24,819 nt of DNA from an uncultured Porphyromonadaceae bacterium (lineage in GTDB: Bacteria > Bacteroidota > Bacteroidia > Bacteroidales > Muribaculaceae): positions 1-24,819 of the forward strand of contig CABUVO010000044.1 in NCBI GenBank assembly GCA_902495075.1, given 5' to 3'. Position numbers and translations under genes: made by a program. Below the pieces are notes generated by a model. That model saw only the letters and a list, made by a program, of their open reading frames with translations, was not told where the DNA came from and made no database searches. Positions 7,573-16,314 of this stretch are shown here, one piece after another. How positions within the stretch are numbered: position 1 is the stretch's first letter; every line of letters begins with the position of its first letter.

Positions 7573-8646
7573 ATGTCAGTATTTAAAGATAAAGTTCTGC
7601 TGATAACCGGTGGTACCGGTTCTTTCGGCAACGCGGTTTTGCGCCGTTTCCTGGATTCGGATATCAAAGAGATCCGCATTTTAAGTCGCGATGAGAAAAA
7701 GCAAGATGACATGCGTCACAAGCTTCAAAGTCCCAAAGTAAAATACTTTATTGGAGATGTGCGCAATAAGGAATCCGTAGATATTGCCATGCGTGGCGTT
7801 GATTACGTATTTTCAGCGGCAGCCCTCAAACAAGTGCCATCTTGCGAGTTTTTCCCCATTGAGGCAACCAGAACAAATGTTATAGGGACAAACAACGTTC
7901 TATTATCAGCAATAGAAAATAAAGTCAAGAATGTTGTTGTTCTTTCTACAGACAAAGCTGCTTATCCAATAAATGCTATGGGTATTTCCAAAGCACTCAT
8001 GGAAAAAGTAGCTATTGCAAAGGGTAGAGAACTTGGAGAAGGTGCTGCCACTACAATTTGTTGCACACGCTATGGGAATGTTATGGCAAGCCGAGGATCA
8101 GTAATCCCTCTTTGGGTTGAACAAATGATGGATGGTAAACCTATCACTATCACAGATCCGAACATGACAAGATTCATGATGACCCTTGATGATGCAGTTG
8201 ATCTTGTGGTTTATGCATTCACACATGGACACAACGGCGATTTATTTGTTCAAAAAGCTCCTGCAGCAACTCTCGACACCCTCGCAACTGCTCTAAAAGA
8301 GCTTTACGCACAAGTTGATCCTAAATACGGAAATACAGAAGTCAAGGTTATTGGCACCCGACATGGAGAAAAGCTGTATGAGACGCTCGTAACGAGAGAA
8401 GAGATGGCAAAAGCTATTGACATGGGTAATTATTATAGAATTCCTTGTGACACTCGGGATCTCAATTACGACAAATTCTTTACAGAAGGTAACGAAGAGG
8501 TAGCAAAAATAGAGGATTATCATTCCCACAATACTCGTCGGCTGGATGTGGAGGGTATGAAGGAACAACTTTTACGACTACGCTTTGTGCAGGCAGACCT
8601 TGGTCTGATCGACCATGAGCAGTCAAGAGAAATACGAAGTGAATAA
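7573..8646 (+). CDS. capE: UDP-GlcNAc C5-inverting 4,6-dehydratase (CapE/FnlA type)
   Basis: 357-aa soluble extended short-chain dehydrogenase. GGTGSFG at residues 13-19 binds the nucleotide cofactor, and STDKA at 125-129 with M136-x3-K140 form the active site. Met in place of the usual SDR tyrosine is characteristic of the CapE/FlaA1 group of UDP-GlcNAc dehydratases. The length excludes the long membrane-bound CapD/PglF form. CapE converts UDP-GlcNAc to a 4-keto-6-deoxy sugar with inversion at C5, the first step to UDP-N-acetyl-L-fucosamine. CapF (9099) and the 2-epimerase CapG (12586) follow in the same locus, which supports the FucNAc pathway over FlaA1/PseB. The first 290 bases or so look richer in GC than the rest. 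Confidence 0.9.
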   Translation: MSVFKDKVLLITGGTGSFGNAVLRRFLDSDIKEIRILSRDEKKQDDMRHKLQSPKVKYFIGDVRNKESVDIAMRGVDYVFSAAALKQVPSCEFFPIEATRTNVIGTNNVLLSAIENKVKNVVVLSTDKAAYPINAMGISKALMEKVAIAKGRELGEGAATTICCTRYGNVMASRGSVIPLWVEQMMDGKPITITDPNMTRFMMTLDDAVDLVVYAFTHGHNGDLFVQKAPAATLDTLATALKELYAQVDPKYGNTEVKVIGTRHGEKLYETLVTREEMAKAIDMGNYYRIPCDTRDLNYDKFFTEGNEEVAKIEDYHSHNTRRLDVEGMKEQLLRLRFVQADLGLIDHEQSREIRSE

Positions 8647-8647
8647 T

Positions 8648-9088
8648 ATGACTATGAGCGAAATAAGAATCATTGATGGGGAGATCTTTAAAGACCACCG
8701 AGGTCAGATCTCCTCCATCAATTCATTTCATTTTGAAGGAATCAAACGCACATACATAATCCACCATCCGGATTCATCAATTATAAGAGGCTGGCATGGT
8801 CATCAGCATGAGCGCAAGTGGTTTTATTGCATCAAAGGCGAGTTTACAGTTGCATTAGTTAAGATTGATAATTGGGAAAATCCTTCTGACTTACTTCAAC
8901 CTGAAGTATTTCGACTGAGCCAAAACAAAAGCCGACTCCTATGCGTTCCGGCAGGTTATGCAAATTGTCTAAAGGCAACGACAGATGATTCCATTATGCT
9001 TGTATTGTCAGATGTTCCTCTTCCTGAAGCATATAGTGATTCATGGAGGTATGAATCATCTCGATGGGTAGATTGGACTAAATATTGA
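8648..9088 (+). CDS. RmlC/FdtA-like cupin sugar isomerase or epimerase
   Basis: 146 aa from the ATG at 8648, two bases after the capE stop. The frame also opens at 8615 inside capE, and a second ATG lies at 8654. It is a single cupin domain: RGWHGHQHERKWFYCIKGEF gives the His cluster (H50, H52, H54) and the first beta strands, and LLCVPAGYANCLKA the second cupin motif. The tail (SDSWRYESSRWVDW) resembles dTDP-4-dehydrorhamnose 3,5-epimerases. It sits between capE and capF, so it probably acts on a UDP-4-keto-6-deoxy-HexNAc intermediate, although CapF already carries its own cupin. Alternatives are a 3,4-ketoisomerase or a non-catalytic partner. The fold is secure; the exact reaction is not. 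Confidence 0.75.
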   Translation: MTMSEIRIIDGEIFKDHRGQISSINSFHFEGIKRTYIIHHPDSSIIRGWHGHQHERKWFYCIKGEFTVALVKIDNWENPSDLLQPEVFRLSQNKSRLLCVPAGYANCLKATTDDSIMLVLSDVPLPEAYSDSWRYESSRWVDWTKY

Positions 9089-9098
9089 AAATAATTGT

Positions 9099-10247
9099 AT
9101 GAAAATACTTGTCACAGGAGCGAAAGGATTTGTAGGTAAAAATCTTTGTGCTCAACTAAACAACATAAAAGAAGATAAAGCTCGTAACTATGGAGACCTC
9201 AAAATTGAAGAGGTTATGGAATATGATATTGATTCCACTCCAACAGAACTTGATGATTATTGTCAGAAAGCGGATTTCGTCTTCAATCTTGCCGGGGTTA
9301 ACCGACCTAAGGACAATGATGAATTTATGAAGGGTAATTTTGGTTTTGCATCAACTCTTCTCGAAAATTTAAAGAAGCATAACAACAAGTGTCCGGTAAT
9401 GATATCGTCGTCAACTCAGGCAGCACTTGATAATCCTTATGGAGAATCGAAAAGAGCAGGTGAACAATTAATGCTAAGATATTCTGCTGAAACAGGAGCA
9501 CCGGTATTTATATACAGATTCCCAAATCTTTTCGGCAAATGGTGTAAACCTAATTATAACTCAGCAGTTGCCACATTCTGTAATAACATAGCCAATGGAT
9601 TACCAATTACAGTTAATAACCGTAATACCGAACTAACCCTCGTCTATATCGATGATTTAGTAGAAGAAATGATTGCGGCTCTTAATGGGAAAGCACATAA
9701 GAATGGCGATTTTTATGAAGTGCCAATATCTCATAAAAAGAGTTTAGGCGAGATAGTGGATCTTATCTCTGCATTTAGCAAAATGCCGACTAATTTAGAA
9801 GTTCCAGATCTTAAAGAAAATGGTTTTTCAAAAAAATTATATTCTACATATCTTAGCTATTTACCTAAAGATAAAATGTGGTATGATCTGAAGATGAATA
9901 CAGATTCAAGAGGATCTTTCACAGAAATCCTTCATACCCCAACTTCCGGCCAAATTTCAGTAAACATTTCCAAGCCCGGAATCACTAAAGGACAACACTG
10001 GCATAATACTAAAAATGAAAAATTTGTAGTAATTAAGGGTCACGGCAAAATACAACAAAGAAAATTGGGATCAGAGGAGATTATTGAATTTGAAGTATCT
10101 GGAGACAAAATAAAAGTTGTTGAGGCTATTCCCGGATATACCCATAATATAATAAATCTTTCTGATACAGAAGATTTGGTAACATTAATCTGGTGTAATG
10201 AAATCTTTGATTCATCAAAACCGGATACATATTTTGAGAAAGTATAA
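9099..10247 (+). CDS. capF: bifunctional UDP-FucNAc pathway enzyme CapF/WbjC
   Basis: 382 aa with the two-part plan of CapF. The N-terminal SDR domain (residues 1-240) has TGAKGFVG at 6-13 for NADPH, SSS at 103-105 and Y114-x3-K118. The C-terminal cupin (about 265-382) has the metal-binding GQHWHNTKNEKF stretch and IPGYTHNIINL. In the known pathway the cupin epimerises C3 of the CapE product and the SDR domain reduces C4, giving UDP-N-acetyl-L-talosamine, which CapG converts to UDP-FucNAc. It starts 10 bases after the cupin gene. Length and domain order match the family, and all visible catalytic residues are present. Confidence 0.9.
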   Translation: MKILVTGAKGFVGKNLCAQLNNIKEDKARNYGDLKIEEVMEYDIDSTPTELDDYCQKADFVFNLAGVNRPKDNDEFMKGNFGFASTLLENLKKHNNKCPVMISSSTQAALDNPYGESKRAGEQLMLRYSAETGAPVFIYRFPNLFGKWCKPNYNSAVATFCNNIANGLPITVNNRNTELTLVYIDDLVEEMIAALNGKAHKNGDFYEVPISHKKSLGEIVDLISAFSKMPTNLEVPDLKENGFSKKLYSTYLSYLPKDKMWYDLKMNTDSRGSFTEILHTPTSGQISVNISKPGITKGQHWHNTKNEKFVVIKGHGKIQQRKLGSEEIIEFEVSGDKIKVVEAIPGYTHNIINLSDTEDLVTLIWCNEIFDSSKPDTYFEKV

Positions 10248-10284
10248 AATACTTTAATAATATGTAAAATAAGCTAAGCTATTC

Positions 10285-11688
10285 ATGGCATTCACTTCAT
10301 TATCGTACATTTTATTCTCGGTGATTGTAATATCATTATATTACATCATCCCATATAAATATAGGCCTCTGTTTATTTTAGTTTGTTCTTATTATTTTTA
10401 TGCCAATTGGCAACCGATATATGCAGTTCTTTTGTTCTTCAGTACCGGAGTATCCTATTGGGCTGCAAGATTAATGAATAGACCCGGCATATCCAATCAA
10501 CACAGATCATTTCTGTGCATATCAGGATGCCTGTTGCCATTATTATCACTAATAACATTTAAATATTATAATTTCATCACTGATAATATTCATTATATTC
10601 TCGACCATATTGGACTATCATACACTTTCCCCCAATTAGACCTCCTATTACCAGTTGGCATATCATTCTATACATTTACTATAGTTGGCTATCTGATTGA
10701 TATATATAGGGAGAAGTATTCCGCAGAAAGTAATTTTATAATTTATAGCCTGTTTATTGGATTTTTCACACAATTAGCTGCAGGTCCCATACCGAGAGGA
10801 GATCAACTAATTCCTCAACTTAAAAGAAACGTATCCGTTTCTTATGATAATATTATGGGAGGAATTAGAGATATGATTTGGGGATTCTTTATTAAATTAT
10901 GTGTGGCAGATAGGTTGTCAATATATGTTGATACTATCTATAATAATATCCCTAACCACAATGGAGGTTCTATATCTCTTGCTTCAATACTGTATTCATT
11001 TCAAATATATTGTGATTTTGCAGGATATTCGTTGATTGCAATTGGGACTGCAAGAATGCTTGGGATACATCTGATAAATAATTTCAAGAGACCTTATTTT
11101 TCAAAGAGTATCAAGGAGTTTTGGAGTAGATGGCATATATCATTATCCACATGGTTTAGAGATTATGTGTATATTCCCTTAGGCGGTAACAGGGTATCCA
11201 AAGGTCGCCATAAATTAAATTTGATTATTACATTCTTGGTTAGTGGATTATGGCATGGCGCCGCATGGAATTTCATACTATGGGGCACAGTACATGGTAT
11301 TGGACAAGTTGTAAATAACAGAGATACAAAGAGTAGTAATATAAAAAACAAAACAATATCTCAAATTATATATATATTATTAGTTTTCAGCTTTGTAACT
11401 GCGGCTTGGGTGTTTTTCAGAGTAAAAAATATATCAGAAAGCACAAGCATATTCAAAAAAATAGTTACTGAATTGGGAATTCCATTTTTTGATAGTACTT
11501 TACTATATGGGGGACTATCAATAAGTATATTAATCATAAAAGATTTTATAGATGAATATAAACCAAATATAAAATTGTTAAATTCAAATAACTTTATTAT
11601 TAGTAACGTAACATCAGGACTGTTGTTAGCATTAATATTACTTTTGGGCGTATTTGGGAATGGATCATTTATTTACTTTCAGTTTTAA
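10285..11688 (+). CDS. MBOAT-family membrane O-acyltransferase (AlgI-like)
   Basis: 467-aa polytopic membrane protein with about ten helices. The MBOAT signature is clear: EFWSRWHISLSTWFRDYVY (around 278-296), IPLGGNR (297-303), and SGLWHGAAWNFILWG (320-334) with the expected catalytic His324. A conserved-looking DFAGYS lies near 244-249. AlgI/DltB-type proteins carry acyl groups across the membrane for O-acylation of extracytoplasmic polysaccharide. The next gene, overlapping by one base, encodes an SGNH-type protein, the usual partner that places the acyl group on the glycan. O-acetylation of the capsule is therefore likely; acyl chain and target sugar are inferred. It lies between capF and capG, inside the FucNAc module. 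Confidence 0.9.
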   Translation: MAFTSLSYILFSVIVISLYYIIPYKYRPLFILVCSYYFYANWQPIYAVLLFFSTGVSYWAARLMNRPGISNQHRSFLCISGCLLPLLSLITFKYYNFITDNIHYILDHIGLSYTFPQLDLLLPVGISFYTFTIVGYLIDIYREKYSAESNFIIYSLFIGFFTQLAAGPIPRGDQLIPQLKRNVSVSYDNIMGGIRDMIWGFFIKLCVADRLSIYVDTIYNNIPNHNGGSISLASILYSFQIYCDFAGYSLIAIGTARMLGIHLINNFKRPYFSKSIKEFWSRWHISLSTWFRDYVYIPLGGNRVSKGRHKLNLIITFLVSGLWHGAAWNFILWGTVHGIGQVVNNRDTKSSNIKNKTISQIIYILLVFSFVTAAWVFFRVKNISESTSIFKKIVTELGIPFFDSTLLYGGLSISILIIKDFIDEYKPNIKLLNSNNFIISNVTSGLLLALILLLGVFGNGSFIYFQF

Positions 11689-12593
11689 TGATGGAACAAA
11701 TAAAAAAGATATTTTTTGCTGTAATAGTAATTCTTGCTACAGCAATAAGTATTGATGCAGTAATTGGCTTCTCTATGAATATTCTTATATCTCACAGAGT
11801 TGGATCAAAAAGTCAATACTGCCTTAATGAAAAAATAAATGCAGAAATTATATTCTGTGGTTCTTCTCGCGCTTCACATCATTATGACACTAAATATATA
11901 ACCGACTCACTTAAGATCAGATCTTTTAATACCGGTCTTGATGGGAAAGGATTAACATATAATTATGCTATTATTAACTCGATCTTAAATAATGATAGCA
12001 ACAATACAATCAAGGTAATCATACTTGAAACGTTACCTGGAGAGTTAAATGGCGCACTAAACTCCAGAGTTTCAGAACTATATCCATATATTAATAACGA
12101 CAATAATATTCTTGATATAGCCACTAAAATAGATAAAAATAATTACTGGCTATTGAAATTAAACCTATATAAACATAATTCAGTGTTATTCGGAGAAATA
12201 AAGAATTTCTTCCATACATATGATTCACATAATAATGGATTCGAGCCTCTTGAACCGCGAAAAATGATTGGGTTATCAGAAACTTTTGATAAAACAAATG
12301 AAAATATTGATAGTGTAGCAAAATATTGTTTTGTTAATATTATTAAGAAATGCCACTGGAAAGGTGTTAAACTAATTGTCGTAATGTCTCCTGAACTTTA
12401 TAAAAGAAATTATAACGAGGAAATCATTGAAATATGCAAACAATACGGGATACCATTTATTGACAATAGAGCGTTTCGATTAAGTATTCCAACCGATGAA
12501 TATTATAATGACAATTGGCATATGAACAAAATAGGAGCACGAGAATATACGAAATATTTCATGGAACAAATAAAACCGATAATAAATGAATAG
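11688..12593 (+). CDS. membrane-anchored SGNH-like acyl-transfer partner
   Basis: 301 aa. A single N-terminal hydrophobic segment (residues 7-28) should anchor it in the inner membrane with the rest in the periplasm. FCGSSRASHHYD (57-68) fits the nucleophile block GSSR, and NDNWHMN (274-280) supplies Asp275 and His278 of the catalytic DxxH motif. These match DltD/AlgX-like and other SGNH proteins paired with MBOAT transporters. The start overlaps the last base of the MBOAT stop (TAATG), and its own end overlaps the next gene by eight bases. The pair most likely O-acylates the repeat unit or finished polymer outside the cytoplasm. Overall similarity to named families is weak, so no symbol is given. 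Confidence 0.82.
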   Translation: MMEQIKKIFFAVIVILATAISIDAVIGFSMNILISHRVGSKSQYCLNEKINAEIIFCGSSRASHHYDTKYITDSLKIRSFNTGLDGKGLTYNYAIINSILNNDSNNTIKVIILETLPGELNGALNSRVSELYPYINNDNNILDIATKIDKNNYWLLKLNLYKHNSVLFGEIKNFFHTYDSHNNGFEPLEPRKMIGLSETFDKTNENIDSVAKYCFVNIIKKCHWKGVKLIVVMSPELYKRNYNEEIIEICKQYGIPFIDNRAFRLSIPTDEYYNDNWHMNKIGAREYTKYFMEQIKPIINE

Positions 12594-13743
12594 ATTTAAA
12601 AACGATGGTAGGCTAAAACTATTAATTATAGTTGGGACTCGTCCAGAAATAATAAGATTAGCTGCAGTAATTAATAAATGCAGAGAATATTTTGATACAA
12701 TATTGGCACATACTGGTCAAAACTATGATTATAACCTGAACGGAGTATTCTTCAAAGATTTAAAGCTTGCAAACCCGGATATCTACTTAAATGCAGTGGG
12801 GAAAAACTTAGGTGAGACAATGGGTAATATTATCAGCACAAGTTATAAACTTATGTCAGATATTAATCCCGACGCTGTAATGGTTCTTGGTGATACAAAT
12901 TCTTGTCTAAGTGTTATTGGAGCAAAACGCCTGCATATTCCAATATTCCATATGGAAGCAGGGAATAGATGTTTCGACGAGTGTTTACCGGAAGAAACTA
13001 ATCGCAGAATTGTAGATATAATATCAGATGTCAATATATGTTATTCTGAGCATGCCAGAAGATATTTGAATGCTTCAGGTGTGGCAAAAGAGAGAACATA
13101 TGTTTGTGGGTCTCCAATGGCAGAAGTGTTACATAATAATCTATCTCAAATAGAGTCAAGTAATATTCACGAACGACTGGGATTAAAAAAAGGAAACTAC
13201 ATTCTACTATCAGCTCATAGAGAAGAAAATATTGATTCCGAAGCAAATTTCAAATCATTATTCAATGCTATAAATGCTATGGCAGCAAAATACGACATGC
13301 CGATTCTCTATAGCTGCCACCCACGATCACGCAAACGCATAGAATCAAACGGTTTTAAACTTGATTCAAGAGTCATTCAGCATGAGCCATTAGGATTTCA
13401 TGATTATAATTGCCTACAGATGAATGCGTTTGCAGTAGTAAGCGATTCCGGAACACTTCCAGAAGAATCTTCTTTCTTTTTATCCGTAGGACATCCATTT
13501 CCTGCAATATGTATCAGAACTTCAACTGAAAGACCTGAAGCTCTTGATAAAGGTAATTTTATTCTTGCGGGCATCAGTGAGCAATCACTACTTCAGGCTG
13601 TTGATTTGGCTGTGAAAATGAATAAAAATAAAGATCTTGGTATTCCGGTTCCGGATTATGTTGATGAAAACGTATCAACAAAAATCGTAAAACTAATTCA
13701 AAGTTATACGGGCATAGTTAATAGGACTGTATGGCGTAAATAA
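12586..13743 (+). CDS. capG: non-hydrolysing UDP-N-acetylhexosamine 2-epimerase (CapG/WbjD)
   Basis: 385 aa, typical length. The family landmarks are GTRPEIIRL (17-25), HTGQNYD (42-48), GDTNS (102-106), HMEAGNR (122-128), PEETNRR (135-141) and, near the C-terminus, SDSGTLPEES. The fold is GT-B-like, and the conserved Asp, Glu and His residues for elimination and re-addition of UDP are present. With CapE and CapF in the locus, the likely reaction is UDP-N-acetyl-L-talosamine to UDP-N-acetyl-L-fucosamine, the last step. UDP-GlcNAc to UDP-ManNAc (WecB) is the alternative, but no ManNAc dehydrogenase is seen here. It overlaps the SGNH gene by eight bases, and glmS starts 12 bases downstream. Confidence 0.88.
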   Translation: MNRFKNDGRLKLLIIVGTRPEIIRLAAVINKCREYFDTILAHTGQNYDYNLNGVFFKDLKLANPDIYLNAVGKNLGETMGNIISTSYKLMSDINPDAVMVLGDTNSCLSVIGAKRLHIPIFHMEAGNRCFDECLPEETNRRIVDIISDVNICYSEHARRYLNASGVAKERTYVCGSPMAEVLHNNLSQIESSNIHERLGLKKGNYILLSAHREENIDSEANFKSLFNAINAMAAKYDMPILYSCHPRSRKRIESNGFKLDSRVIQHEPLGFHDYNCLQMNAFAVVSDSGTLPEESSFFLSVGHPFPAICIRTSTERPEALDKGNFILAGISEQSLLQAVDLAVKMNKNKDLGIPVPDYVDENVSTKIVKLIQSYTGIVNRTVWRK

Positions 13744-13755
13744 AATTATCCTATT

Positions 13756-15600
13756 ATGTGTGGAATTATTGGTTACTTAGGATTTAGAAATGCATATCCA
13801 GTATTGATCAGCGGTCTTCGTCGTCTTGAATACAGAGGATATGACAGCGCAGGACTTGCATTAATCAGAGAAAAAGGGGATCTTGAAATCTTCAAGACAA
13901 AGGGGAAGGTCAATAATCTTGACCAGTATTGTAAAACACGCAATACCTCCGGATCTATCGGTATCGCCCACACCAGATGGGCAACGCATGGTGAGCCTAA
14001 TGACATCAACGCTCATCCACATTTAAGCAACAACGGAAAGATAAGCATAGTGCATAACGGGACCATTGAGAACTACCTTACCCTTAAGACTCTTCTTGAG
14101 GGAAAAGGTTATTCTTTCAAAAGTGAAACAGATACTGAGGTTCTTGCAGTTCTGATTGAATGTATTTCCGATTCGAATGCATGTCCACTGGAAGAGGCTG
14201 TAAGGATTGCCCTCCGACAGGTTGTAGGAGCGTATGCTATAGCAGTGATGGATGCCGGTGATCCTGACACAATAATAGCTGCAAGAAAAAGTTCTCCCCT
14301 TGCAATAGGTTTGGGAGAAAATGAAACGTTCCTCGCCTCTGATGCATCTCCAATAATCGAATATACCAATAAGGTGGTTTACCTTAATGACGATGAGATA
14401 GCCATCATCCGCAGGAATGAGCCTCTCTCTGTCATAAACATGGACAATGAACCTACCGGATATTCTGTAAAGGAACTTGAGCTGAGCATAGAACAGCTCG
14501 AAAAAGGTGGTTATCCGCATTTCATGCTTAAGGAGATTATGGAGCAGCCCGAGACGATAAGGGACTGCATTCGCGGCAGGATTTATGACAACGGGACTCG
14601 TGTATTCCTTAACGGTGTAAGCCATTATAAAGAAAAATTCCTAAATGTCAACAGAATAGTCATTGTGGCGTGCGGCACATCCTGGCATGCAAGCCTTATT
14701 GGCAAACGTCTTTTCCAAGAGCTTGCGGAGATTCCTGTCACCGTAGAATATGCAAGTGAATTCAGATATGGTAAGACATTGTTGACTCCCAATGATATAG
14801 TAATAGCCGTATCACAGTCGGGAGAAACTGCAGACACTCTGGCAGCAATAAGGAAAGCCCATGAAAGCGGAGCATTTGTTTATGGCATCTGCAATGTCAT
14901 CGGATCATCCATTTCAAGAGAGGCTGATACCGGAACATACATTCATGTTGGTCCGGAGATTGGCGTAGCCTCTACAAAAGCATTCACCGGTCAGGTAACA
15001 GTCTTCACCATGCTTGCGCTTGCTGTAGGACAACTCCGCGGAACCATCAGCAGCGAACAGGTAAGCGAGATCGCCAAAGGAATCAGTCAGCTTCCGGAAT
15101 ACATCTCACGCACGCTTGAAACGAGCGACAAAGTGAAGGAAATCTCCTCACGTTTCACATATGCCACAAATTTCCTTTATCTGGGACGTGGCTATAACTA
15201 TCCAAGCGCTTTAGAAGGAGCATTGAAGCTAAAAGAGATAAGTTACATACATGCTGAGGGCTATCCTGCTGCCGAGATGAAACACGGACCTATAGCATTG
15301 ATTGACCATTCGATGCCAACGGTGGTAATAGCACCGCAGGATGATATGCATCAGAAAATAATATCGAATATCCAGCAGGTAAAGGCACGTGATGGCTTTG
15401 TGATATCCGTTGTGACGGAAGGAGATGAAGAGATCAAAGGAATATCCGATCTTACTCTTGAGATCCCCAAGGTTCATGAATGTCTCACACCGATTTTAGC
15501 ATCAATTCCCTTGCAATTGTTAGCCTATAACATCGCAGTCCTAAAGGGTCAGAATGTTGATATGCCTCGAAATCTCGCCAAATCAGTAACGGTAGAATAA
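13756..15600 (+). CDS. glmS: glutamine-fructose-6-phosphate aminotransferase
   Basis: 614 aa, full length. The N-terminal glutaminase begins MCGIIGYLG with the nucleophile Cys2 exposed after Met removal, and includes RRLEYRGYDSAG and HTRWATHGEPNDINAHPH. Two SIS isomerase domains follow, the first with CGTSWHA and SQSGETADT, and the protein ends in the family tail LAKSVTVE. It makes glucosamine-6-phosphate from fructose-6-phosphate and glutamine, feeding UDP-GlcNAc, the precursor of the FucNAc made by CapE/F/G. A copy inside a capsule operon probably boosts precursor supply when the capsule is on; whether it is the only copy in the genome is unknown. The later part of the gene is visibly richer in GC than the preceding genes. 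Confidence 0.96.
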   Translation: MCGIIGYLGFRNAYPVLISGLRRLEYRGYDSAGLALIREKGDLEIFKTKGKVNNLDQYCKTRNTSGSIGIAHTRWATHGEPNDINAHPHLSNNGKISIVHNGTIENYLTLKTLLEGKGYSFKSETDTEVLAVLIECISDSNACPLEEAVRIALRQVVGAYAIAVMDAGDPDTIIAARKSSPLAIGLGENETFLASDASPIIEYTNKVVYLNDDEIAIIRRNEPLSVINMDNEPTGYSVKELELSIEQLEKGGYPHFMLKEIMEQPETIRDCIRGRIYDNGTRVFLNGVSHYKEKFLNVNRIVIVACGTSWHASLIGKRLFQELAEIPVTVEYASEFRYGKTLLTPNDIVIAVSQSGETADTLAAIRKAHESGAFVYGICNVIGSSISREADTGTYIHVGPEIGVASTKAFTGQVTVFTMLALAVGQLRGTISSEQVSEIAKGISQLPEYISRTLETSDKVKEISSRFTYATNFLYLGRGYNYPSALEGALKLKEISYIHAEGYPAAEMKHGPIALIDHSMPTVVIAPQDDMHQKIISNIQQVKARDGFVISVVTEGDEEIKGISDLTLEIPKVHECLTPILASIPLQLLAYNIAVLKGQNVDMPRNLAKSVTVE

Positions 15601-15675
15601 ATTGATACAGTAGAAATAAAATTACATTGATATGCCCTATTCATGCTATTCCTTTATTTAAAATCTTAAATAACA

Positions 15676-16197
15676 ATGAATATTTTGAATAAACTTTATC
15701 GAATTTTCCTACATTTCTTAGGATCCAGAGAGAAGGAAGCAAAATTTATTGGAGTAAAAATAGGTAAGAATTGTCTAATTGGTACTCGAAACTGGTCTTC
15801 AGAACCGTATCTCATTACAATCGGTAATAATGTTCAAGTAACAAAGGATGTATATTTCCATACTCATGGTGGCGCGCATGTAGCAAGACATGTTCATCCA
15901 AAGTTTGACATATTTGGGAAAATTGTTATTGAAGACGATGCATATATAGGTAGTGGTTCCCATATTATGCCAGGAGTCACAATTGGCAAAGGATCATTAG
16001 TTGCAGCCGGATCTGTAGTATCAAAATCCATACCGCCACGAGAAATGTGGGGAGGCGTTCCGGCAAAATTCATCTGCACAGTTGATGATTACATTGAACG
16101 GAATTTACCTTATAATCTTGATTCCAAAGGTTTATCGCATGATGAGAAAAAGGAGTTTCTGTTAAAACTTGATGATTCGAAATTCATAAAAAAATAA
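15676..16197 (+). CDS. hexapeptide-repeat acyltransferase
   Basis: 173 aa. A left-handed beta-helix formed by imperfect hexapeptide repeats (ITIGNN, IVIEDD, AYIGSG, VTIGKG, LVAAGS) covers about residues 28-125. The HTHGG stretch (56-60) supplies the usual active-site histidine. It ends with the family hallmark MWGGVPAKFI followed by a short helical tail. Members transfer acetyl from acetyl-CoA to sugars in the cytoplasm (WcaF, NodL, maltose acetyltransferase types). Here it probably O- or N-acetylates a capsule sugar. It is 75 bases after glmS and the last clear glycan gene before the interlude at 16.2-20.5 kb. The substrate cannot be read. Confidence 0.83.
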   Translation: MNILNKLYRIFLHFLGSREKEAKFIGVKIGKNCLIGTRNWSSEPYLITIGNNVQVTKDVYFHTHGGAHVARHVHPKFDIFGKIVIEDDAYIGSGSHIMPGVTIGKGSLVAAGSVVSKSIPPREMWGGVPAKFICTVDDYIERNLPYNLDSKGLSHDEKKEFLLKLDDSKFIKK

Positions 16198-16205
16198 TAT
16201 GTTTG
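16198..16205 (+). promoter_or_regulatory. candidate -7 box before the NTase-dGTPase gene
   Basis: TATGTTTG begins directly after the stop of the acyltransferase gene and matches TAnnTTTG. No good TTTG is seen at the -33 spacing. With about 110 bases before the ATG at 16315 it would permit separate transcription of the next gene. This is a weak consensus match only. Confidence 0.25.
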
Positions 16206-16314
16206 TTGGTCTATAAGTTTTTACAAATCTGTTTAAATATGCTAATAATCTAATATATAAAAGAATGGAATTTCAAAACTGCCACTAATAGATAAAAATT
16301 TGACTTCAAGAATT

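Noticed and set aside
14023..14625. 200-codon open frame on the - strand
   Set aside because: It lies entirely inside glmS, whose family motifs are unmistakable. Its translation shows no family motif, so it is a frame shadow.
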